Shown here one piece after another: positions 13,643 to 19,339 of a DNA stretch of 19,339 nt. Below the pieces are notes generated by a model. That model was not told the DNA's origin, did not search any database, and saw only the letters and a list, made by a program, of their open reading frames with translations. Position numbers and translations under genes: made by a program. Source of the DNA: Paracoccaceae bacterium. Its GTDB lineage: Bacteria; Pseudomonadota; Alphaproteobacteria; Rhodobacterales; Rhodobacteraceae. Position 1 is the first letter of the stretch, and the number at the start of each line of letters is the position of its first letter. The DNA is taken from NCBI GenBank assembly GCA_023254015.1, contig JALQYS010000593.1, forward strand, positions 1-19,339, read 5' to 3'.

Positions 13643-15762
13643 CCACGCTGCCTCGCCCCCTGCCCGGCAGTCTATGGATGCTCCTGCCGCGTGATGGCGC
13701 AGCAACGGATATTGCCCAGGCACTGGACGACTTTGCGGAACTGGCCGCGCGCAGCGGCCGGTCGGGCAGCGTGCTCTGCGAGGCTCCGCTGCCAGATCTT
13801 CGGAGCAGACATCCGGATCTGGCGGTGATTGCCCTGCCCTGCCCTGCCCGTTCCCTGCTGGAGACCCTGCTGCGTAGCCTGCCTCCCGGCATCGCGACAC
13901 TGGCCTGCGCCGGGTCGCCGGCACTGGTCACTCCCGGCTTGCTTGCCGCCGCCGATGCCGTGGTGGTCTGCGCACGCCCTGCCTCGCCGCCGCTTCCCGA
14001 GCCGGATGCGGGCTGCACACTCATTACCTCGCTCCATCGCGCAGAGCGTTTCCTGCCCGGCTTCCTCACCAATATGCAGGCGCTGACCGGTTATGACAGG
14101 CTGACAGACCACATCTTCCTAGCCGCCGACCTGTCGGCAACCGAGGCGGAGCTTCTGGCACCGCTGCCTCTCGACCGGCCCAATTCGCTGCTGCTGCGAC
14201 TGCGTGAAGATCCGGGGCTCTATGCCTGTTGGAACCTTGCCATTGGGCTTGCCCGCCGGCCCTATTTGTCGAATGCTAATGTCGACGACCTGCGCGACCC
14301 CGACCATCTAGTGACTCTGATCGCCGATCTGGAGGCCCGCCCTTGGGCGCCTGTGGCGGCCAGTGCGCTCGTTCCCTTCCACGCCCCGCCACCGCCCGGC
14401 ACGCTTCCCGCACGGGGCCCCGCCTGGTATGCGGAACGTCCAAGCCCCTTCGGCCTGTTCGACCTCGCCTTCCTGACAGGAGACCAGCCGGAGGGGCTCG
14501 CTCCTTGCAACATCCCACATTGCATGCCGGTCTGGCGCCGCGACCTGCACGCCCGCTACGGCCTGTTCGACGAGGCACGCCACGGCACCTATGCCGACTG
14601 GGCCTTCTGGCTGGGCGTGCTGCAAGACGGGGCGAAGGGGTGGCTGAACTCACGCCCGCTCGGCTATTATTTCGTCAATCCCACCTCGCACAACCGCCGA
14701 GGCTCCGACTTGGAGGCCCGGCACCGCACGGTCGAGGCGGCCTATATCGCGCTGTTCCGTGCCCGGCGTGACGGCCTGCCGCACCAGCCCCGCCACGATC
14801 AGCCCGCGCCGGTCCGCAAGCTCGACCTCGGCGAACGGGACAAATATTATGGCGTGCATCGCAACGGCTTTCACCGGGTGATCGACGCCCTGACTCCACT
14901 GGCGCGCACCGAAGGAGACGGGCTGCGCTTCCTGCCCTTCGTCGAGCGCCGCTTCGTCTGGGGAACCGCGCCGGGCGAGGCAGCCTCTGACAGCCCATTG
15001 CCGATGGATCGCGACTGGACCGGGATCCTGCATGTCCCCTTCGGCGCGCCAGACTGGTGCGAGCCCGAGATCAGCCCGGAAACCTTCTTCGCCACACCGC
15101 TCTGGCAGGCATCGCGTCCATTCTGCCGCGGCCTTCTGACCTTCAGCGCCGATCTGGCAGCCGATCTGCGGCACGCCGATCCCGATCTGCCGGTCCTGTC
15201 GCTGCTGCATCCAACTGGACTCGATGCCCCTCAATTCGAGATGGCGCGCTACCGCGCCTTTCCGCGCGTGGTGCAGGTCGGCGACTGGCTGCGCAAATTG
15301 CAGGCCATCCATCGGCTGCGTGCCCCGGGCCATGAGCGGGTCATGCTGCTGAAGGGACGGACGCAGCATTATCTCGACCGCGAGATCACCCGTTTCGGTG
15401 ACATGCGCGACCCGCACGTGCGGATGTTGTCCATGGTGTCCGACGACGCCTATGACCGGCTGCTCGCCTCATCGGTGGTCCTGTGCCTGATGTATGCGAC
15501 GGCAGCCAACAATGCGGTGATCGAATGTCTCGCCCGTGCCACGCCGATCATCGTCAATCCGCTGCCCGCCGTAGTCGAATATCTTGGCCCCGACTATCCG
15601 CTTTATGCCGGGGACACGGCCGAGGCCGACGCGCTGCTGGCCCGTCCCGAGCGGATCGAAGCTGCACATTACGCCCTGCTGACCCGCCGGGCCGAACTCG
15701 ATCTAAGCTACGAGGGGTTTGGATCGGCCCTCGCGGCCTCGACCTTCTACGCCCGGCTATAA
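13639..15762 (+). CDS. Two-domain glycosyltransferase (GT-A-like plus GT-B-like)
   Basis: A 707-residue protein whose start is fixed by the ATGA overlap with the preceding gene; the open frame extends much further upstream but only over that gene and the previous one. Residues about 125-375 look like a GT2-type GT-A domain: CTLITSLHRAERFLPGFLTNM, then LSNANVDDLRDPDHL (210-224) with an acidic DD pair as nucleotide-sugar/metal site, and CMPVWRRDLHARYGLFDE...YADWAFWLG (295-325), common in GT2 enzymes. Residues about 430-700 look like a GT-B C-terminal half: RVVQVGDWLRKLQAIHRL (543-560), a late SVVLCLMYATAANNAVIECLARATP segment (612-636) and PIIVNPLPAVVEYLG (636-650), the nucleotide-sugar side. 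The N-terminal 120 residues are unassigned. It probably adds two different sugars in turn to a cell-surface glycan; donor and acceptor are unknown. Confidence 0.75.
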   Translation: MTTLPRPLPGSLWMLLPRDGAATDIAQALDDFAELAARSGRSGSVLCEAPLPDLRSRHPDLAVIALPCPARSLLETLLRSLPPGIATLACAGSPALVTPGLLAAADAVVVCARPASPPLPEPDAGCTLITSLHRAERFLPGFLTNMQALTGYDRLTDHIFLAADLSATEAELLAPLPLDRPNSLLLRLREDPGLYACWNLAIGLARRPYLSNANVDDLRDPDHLVTLIADLEARPWAPVAASALVPFHAPPPPGTLPARGPAWYAERPSPFGLFDLAFLTGDQPEGLAPCNIPHCMPVWRRDLHARYGLFDEARHGTYADWAFWLGVLQDGAKGWLNSRPLGYYFVNPTSHNRRGSDLEARHRTVEAAYIALFRARRDGLPHQPRHDQPAPVRKLDLGERDKYYGVHRNGFHRVIDALTPLARTEGDGLRFLPFVERRFVWGTAPGEAASDSPLPMDRDWTGILHVPFGAPDWCEPEISPETFFATPLWQASRPFCRGLLTFSADLAADLRHADPDLPVLSLLHPTGLDAPQFEMARYRAFPRVVQVGDWLRKLQAIHRLRAPGHERVMLLKGRTQHYLDREITRFGDMRDPHVRMLSMVSDDAYDRLLASSVVLCLMYATAANNAVIECLARATPIIVNPLPAVVEYLGPDYPLYAGDTAEADALLARPERIEAAHYALLTRRAELDLSYEGFGSALAASTFYARL

Positions 15763-15783
15763 TGGCTCCGAGGAATACCCGCC

Positions 15784-16800
15784 ATGCACGCGACCCTTCA
15801 TATCGGCACCGAGAAGACCGGCACAACCACGATCCAGACCTTTCTGGAGCGGAACCGCGCAATGCTGGCTGCGGCGGGCGTCCTTGTGCCGGTTTCGCCC
15901 GGTCGAGGCAACCACCGCCTCATACCCGGAATCGCAAATGACGACGACATCCTCGACGACCTGTTTCGCGAGCGGGCCCTGTTCGAGCCCGAAGCACGCC
16001 GCGCCGCCAAGGCACGCTGGTGGGAAGCCTTCCGGGCAGAGGTCGGGGTCGCCGGCCTCGGACATGTCCTCATCAGTTCCGAACATCTGCAGAGCCGGCT
16101 GCGTCGGGATGGCGAGGTGGAGCGGCTGCGCGACCTGCTGCTGACGGTGTTCGACAGCGTCTCGATCGTCCTCTATCTGCGGCAACCGATCGAGACGGCG
16201 GTATCGCTTTATTCAACGGCAGTGAAATGCGGTGGCGTTCCGCTCCGTGTACCCGGCCCCAACAACCCTTATTTCCGCAACGTGGTGCATCACGCCGAGA
16301 CTCTGCGGCGCTGGGGCGGCGTGTTCGGGGAAACAGCGCTGACCGTGCGGCTGTTCTCGCGCGGCGATTTCGTGCAGGGTGACCTGATCGCCGATTTCAT
16401 CGCCGCCTGCGGCCTGCCGGCGCTGGAGTATGTTCGCCCCGCCCCCGAAAACGAGTCGCTCTCGGCGCTGGGGGTAGCTGTAATGCGCGAGGTAAATGTG
16501 GCGTTGCCACTTCTGAACCCCGACGGAACCATTAACCGGCAGCGCGACGGTCTGGTGCCGTTCTTCGAGCGGCATTTCGCGGCCGGTCCCCGGGCTATCC
16601 CAGATGCGGCCACCGTCGCGGCCTACGAAACAGCCTTCGCTGAATCCGACAACTGGGTGCGGCAGCGGTTCTTCCCCGGACGTGCCCGGCTCTTCGAGCC
16701 CTATAACAGCCCGTCCAGTGCCCCTGCACCGGATCCAGCGCAGGTCGCGGGCATCGCAGCGGCCATCGTAGAACTTTGGCGCCAGCGCAGCTCCGGCTGA
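15784..16800 (+). CDS. Sulfotransferase family protein
   Basis: A 338-residue protein opening directly with the classical PAPS-binding loop LHIGTEKTGTTTIQTFLERN (5-24), in which KTGTT binds the 5'-phosphosulfate. The 3'-phosphate segment IVLYLRQPIETAVSLYS (128-144) supplies Arg133 and Ser141. The ISSEHL element (98-103) is also common in bacterial polysaccharide sulfotransferases. The ATG at 15784 has GAGG nine bases upstream, and the gene follows the glycosyltransferase stop by 21 bases. It ends ten bases from the end of the opposing gene. The likely substrate is the glycan made by the neighbours; whether the product is a sulfated capsule, exopolysaccharide or glycoprotein cannot be told. 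Confidence 0.82.
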   Translation: MHATLHIGTEKTGTTTIQTFLERNRAMLAAAGVLVPVSPGRGNHRLIPGIANDDDILDDLFRERALFEPEARRAAKARWWEAFRAEVGVAGLGHVLISSEHLQSRLRRDGEVERLRDLLLTVFDSVSIVLYLRQPIETAVSLYSTAVKCGGVPLRVPGPNNPYFRNVVHHAETLRRWGGVFGETALTVRLFSRGDFVQGDLIADFIAACGLPALEYVRPAPENESLSALGVAVMREVNVALPLLNPDGTINRQRDGLVPFFERHFAAGPRAIPDAATVAAYETAFAESDNWVRQRFFPGRARLFEPYNSPSSAPAPDPAQVAGIAAAIVELWRQRSSG

Positions 16801-16814
16801 GCAGGCCAGCTCAG
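16797..16814. terminator. Hairpin overlapping both convergent stop codons
   Basis: CTGAGC (16797-16802) and GCTCAG (16809-16814) form a perfect six-base-pair stem with loop AGGCCA. The stem contains the TGA stop of the plus-strand sulfotransferase (16798-16800) and the TCA, read as TGA, of the minus-strand gene (16811-16813). It may act as a bidirectional terminator, but no clear T-run follows on either side. Confidence 0.45.
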
Positions 16815-18028
16815 ACCATCCCGGCGCGGATTCGCGCCTGTTCGCAGGCTCGCATATAGTGCTCCCGTATCCTGTCTGAGAGGTCTGGGCTAGCCAACGC
16901 TTTTTCCAGATGCCGGGCCAGCCGCGCATCCTGCTCCAGCGCCACCAGCATGGCGCGGGGATCGAGCAACAGGCGAGTGGCCGCTGAGACGAGGCAGGTC
17001 GCCCCGGTCATCGCGAGCAGTCCCTCCGCCATTCCGCTTTCCTGTGGCCCGCCAGCGCCGGCACCTGCCGCCGGCTCTGGGGTGACGGACAGAAATTCCA
17101 GCGCGGCTGGCATGTCGAGATCGGGCAGACGCAGCATCAGTTCAGCCACCTTCTGCATGGCTGGCCCGTGCAGGAAAAGCGGTGCCCGGCCCAGCCGCGT
17201 CATTTCCGCTTGCCAGAGCCGCACCTCGGCAAGCGCCTCCACCCCGCCGATAAAATTCAGCAAGAACGGATCGTTACGGAAAAACCCGTCATATCGGCGC
17301 ACCCGCGCCCAAGCCGCGTTGCCCGCGAAGGGATCGGCATCGACACATTCGAGCGCCCACCAGAAATCATAAGCAATCCCGGGATTACCCGCCCGGACCC
17401 GGTCGAGGATCCCCGGCATCCAGTACTCGTCAAGAAAGCGCTGGAAAGCGGGATCGCCGGCCTTGTAGACAGCATTGCCGTTCAAATGCGTCTGGATGAT
17501 CTTGTCCAGCCCCCTTTCACCACCGAAGATTGCACCGATGACCCAAGCGCGGGCATTGGCTCGCACCACCCGTTCCAGCGCCGGCAGCCAGTCGGGCCCC
17601 GCAGGCAGGCAGTCGAGTTCCATCTGGAAGGTGAAACCGCCATAGGGCCGGGCCGCCTTCATTGCCGCCTCGAACAGAAAATTCGGACCCGCCTTGCTGC
17701 CGAAGGCCCCCGTTTCTCCCCCCGCGTCGCGGGCATAGAGATCGCGGTCCCCGGTCAGCCCGGCGTTCACGACATCCAGCCCGGTGAACATGGCGGCGAG
17801 GCGCGGGAAGCCGGCATGGATCTCGGCGATCCGCGCCAGCTCGCCGGGGCCGGCCCGGTTCACCACCACGACCAGCCGCTGCGCCGGCGGCCGCGCCGCC
17901 GCGACCGGGGCGAGGCGCGCATCCGACCACAGGCGGAACAGCCCGGGCAGCCCGGTCTCGATATCCGAGGCCAGGATGGGCAGCGTGATCGAGCGCAGCC
18001 CGGCCTCTTCGTTGTCTGGCAGGTCCAT
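16811..18028 (-). CDS. Glycosyltransferase-like (GT-A fold) protein
   Basis: A 405-residue protein, convergent with the plus-strand glycan genes. The stretch RLVVVVNRAG (51-60) with AGFPRLAAMFTGLDVVNAG (72-90) looks like a nucleotide-sugar Rossmann strand series. PYGGFTFQMELDCLPAGPDWL (129-148) carries a DxD-like ELD acidic motif ending the strand. AWVIGAIFGG (161-170) and HLNGNAVYKAGDP (181-193) resemble the acceptor/donor region of GT-A transferases, in which an HxNGNAxY motif recurs. The last 100 residues are helical and unassigned. The ATG at 18028 follows an ideal GGAGG; an ATG at 18079 is upstream with a weaker site. Function is inferred from fold-like motifs and neighbours; the exact family is not certain. 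Confidence 0.65.
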   Translation of the reverse strand: MDLPDNEEAGLRSITLPILASDIETGLPGLFRLWSDARLAPVAAARPPAQRLVVVVNRAGPGELARIAEIHAGFPRLAAMFTGLDVVNAGLTGDRDLYARDAGGETGAFGSKAGPNFLFEAAMKAARPYGGFTFQMELDCLPAGPDWLPALERVVRANARAWVIGAIFGGERGLDKIIQTHLNGNAVYKAGDPAFQRFLDEYWMPGILDRVRAGNPGIAYDFWWALECVDADPFAGNAAWARVRRYDGFFRNDPFLLNFIGGVEALAEVRLWQAEMTRLGRAPLFLHGPAMQKVAELMLRLPDLDMPAALEFLSVTPEPAAGAGAGGPQESGMAEGLLAMTGATCLVSAATRLLLDPRAMLVALEQDARLARHLEKALASPDLSDRIREHYMRACEQARIRAGMV

Positions 18029-18134
18029 TCTGCCTCCGGGCCTCAGAATGTCGATTGCCCCCGGAACCGAGCCGGGCATTCCATCGAGAAGTGAGTGACC
18101 TCTGATGATGGTTTCACGTCACTGAGGCAGACAG

Positions 18135-18195
18135 CCATCGGCATTCCGGGTACCAGACGGCACGACCATCGGCATCGGACGCACCCAATGCCGAT
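18135..18195. repeat. Three copies of ATCGGCAT in direct and inverted order
   Basis: CCATCGGCAT occurs at 18135-18144 and 18166-18175. ATCGGCATT at 18137-18145 is matched by its inverse AATGCCGAT at 18187-18195. The repeats lie in the 186-base gap (18029-18214) between two minus-strand genes, upstream of the glycosyltransferase and just after the stop of the sulfotransferase. They could form a long-loop hairpin or serve as spaced operator sites. No known motif is recognised, and nothing else in this gap is clear. Confidence 0.35.
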
Positions 18196-18214
18196 ATTGC
18201 GTCATACCTTGCGC

Positions 18215-18901
18215 TCAGGACGGCAAATTGCCAACCGAGAGGATTTTCTCATAGATTTCGTTCAACTCGGACCGCGATGCGAGATAGGATTGGACATCGG
18301 CGCGCAACTCATTCTTCAGCGCCTCGCGCCGGGCATCCGGCGCCGCGACCTGTCGGGTTGCCAGATCCTGGTCGTCCTTGGAGGCCCGGCTGCGCACAAG
18401 CGCCAGGGCACGCTCCCGGATCGCATCAAAATCCTGCGTTTCGTCGATACCGAAATTTCCGACCGCATTGATCTTGGCAACAACAGATCCGATGTTGGTC
18501 GTCACATCGCGGAAATGGACGACTGCCGTCTTGTCCATCATCGTCAGACACTGCCGATAAAATTCAGCGTAGCGGTTTGCGCAGGCTTCGACCGACGCCT
18601 TGGAATAGATATGGAACGACAGGATCGCATCGCCCGGCTCACGGATCAGGATGATCTTGGGAATTCCATAGGCGTCGGCAAGGCGCAGATTATCGACTTC
18701 GTGCGTGTGATGCGCAATGAAATGCCGCGGCAACACTGAGCCAGCCGCTTCGGCAACGACATCAACGGCAAAGGAATTACTGCTCCGAGGATAGCCCTCT
18801 ATCACCAGACGCGTATCGGGACGACAGACGTGGTTTGGTGCGTGGACCTTGAGCATCCGGTCGCGGAGAGCTGCAGCCTCATTCGTCGATATTTTTGCCA
18901 C
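18215..18901 (-). CDS. Small sulfotransferase-like protein (GTG start)
   Basis: A 228-residue protein with a sulfotransferase-type phosphosulfate loop LVIEGYPRSSNSFAVDVV (32-49) and a 3'-phosphate segment IILIREPGDAILSFHIYS (83-100) with Arg87 and Ser95. It resembles short bacterial sulfotransferases annotated as sulfotransferase domain proteins. It starts with GTG at 18901, eight bases after GGAG; no ATG is better placed. Codons look less G/C-biased than in the genes from 9484 to 18028, hinting at separate acquisition, but I did not compute this. It is the third candidate sulfotransferase in the locus, and it stands alone behind a 438-base stretch without a gene. Confidence 0.72.
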   Translation of the reverse strand: MAKISTNEAAALRDRMLKVHAPNHVCRPDTRLVIEGYPRSSNSFAVDVVAEAAGSVLPRHFIAHHTHEVDNLRLADAYGIPKIILIREPGDAILSFHIYSKASVEACANRYAEFYRQCLTMMDKTAVVHFRDVTTNIGSVVAKINAVGNFGIDETQDFDAIRERALALVRSRASKDDQDLATRQVAAPDARREALKNELRADVQSYLASRSELNEIYEKILSVGNLPS

Positions 18902-19339
18902 TTACTAGTCTCCGTTGGAATCATCTTGTGACTGTATGGTCGATTGGCATCAGAACGTGAAGGTCAATTTCCCCGGGCGCCAGCGGACGCAGAGGGGCTG
19001 ACTCCACCTCGCGCATCCCGTGCAATCATCAGATCCGGCCCCGCAGGAAATTCCGGTCCGGCCTCAACGCTCTGTAACCTTCACCCGGCGCAGGCCCCTA
19101 CGCCTCAAGAAGCTGCCAGACGACGATGCACCGGCAATTCGCCAATAGCAGAATATTCACCAAGCCCCCGTGCCAATCACCGGGATAATAAGGGTCTGCA
19201 CCCTCCAATGCAAGCGCAGCATCCCCCGGTGTGCCGCAGGGCGACAGCACCCGCCCGCGAAAGACTGTGCATCCGTTGCATCTTCAGCCCGCACTTTCCA
19301 GAGCCCTTGCGACATTGATAGGACAGGCACCCGATAGAC
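18902..19339. other. Gene-free stretch at the right edge
   Basis: No gene can be supported. A plus-strand frame at 18944-19318 is rich in Pro and Arg and lacks a ribosome binding site. On the minus strand a short frame (about 19107-19300) includes the residues ADPYYPGDWHGG and looks slightly more protein-like, but it has no start I trust and no family I recognise. It may be a decayed gene. The promoter of the 18901 gene should be here, but no convincing -35/-10 pair or -24/-12 site was found. Confidence 0.4.

Noticed and set aside
18944..19318. 124-codon plus-strand frame
   Set aside because: Pro/Arg/Ala-biased, no ribosome site, no recognisable family.
1..19339. CRISPR arrays, tRNA or rRNA genes, toxin-antitoxin or phage genes
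   Set aside because: No regularly spaced repeats, no tRNA-like or rRNA sequence, and no such proteins seen on either strand.

Overview
The window looks like alphaproteobacterial DNA, most likely from a Rhodobacterales-type organism (Paracoccus/Rhodobacter/Roseobacter relatives). The reasons are high GC with strong G/C preference at third codon positions, AGGAGG-like ribosome binding sites, and the styles of the P450, ferredoxin, glutamine-synthetase-like and phosphomannomutase proteins. No rRNA, tRNA or CRISPR array was seen. Every functional call is from reading protein motifs by eye; no database search was run.

Left half (about 1-9100, minus strand): one tightly packed operon, transcribed right to left. 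Its order is cytochrome P450, small [3Fe-4S]-type ferredoxin, FAD ferredoxin reductase, two different glutamine-synthetase-like ligases in tandem, a PAS-only protein, a sigma-54 activator with its own PAS domain, and a polyamine-type periplasmic binding protein. A near-perfect -24/-12 (sigma-54) promoter lies just upstream of the P450 at 8964-8980. Behind it are an AT-rich stretch with an IHF-like site and an inverted repeat at 9056-9094 that is well placed as an activator site. The whole reads as an inducible amine-catabolic unit: uptake, gamma-glutamylation of an amine and P450 oxidation, switched on by a PAS-sensing sigma-54 activator. The substrate is unknown; the closest known logic is the P450/ferredoxin/reductase plus GS-like clusters of morpholine, pyrrolidine and piperidine degraders, and gamma-glutamyl pathways such as isopropylamine and polyamine catabolism. 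The binding-protein gene is cut off at about 108, where a different sequence begins that resembles an insertion-sequence end with the start of its first gene. Any transporter genes that once followed are disconnected or lost.

Right half (about 9380-18901): a cell-surface glycan or glycan-sulfation locus. Plus-strand genes are a phosphoglucomutase/phosphomannomutase, an FkbM-like protein with a long coiled coil, a sulfotransferase-like protein, a small helical protein, a large two-domain glycosyltransferase and a second sulfotransferase. Facing them on the minus strand are a glycosyltransferase-like protein (end to end with the last plus gene, with a hairpin over both stop codons) and a third, smaller sulfotransferase-like protein. 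Together they would supply sugar phosphate, assemble a glycan and probably sulfate it.

The intergenic stretch 8913-9483 holds the divergent control region of the two halves. The stretch 18902-19339 has no gene I can support.
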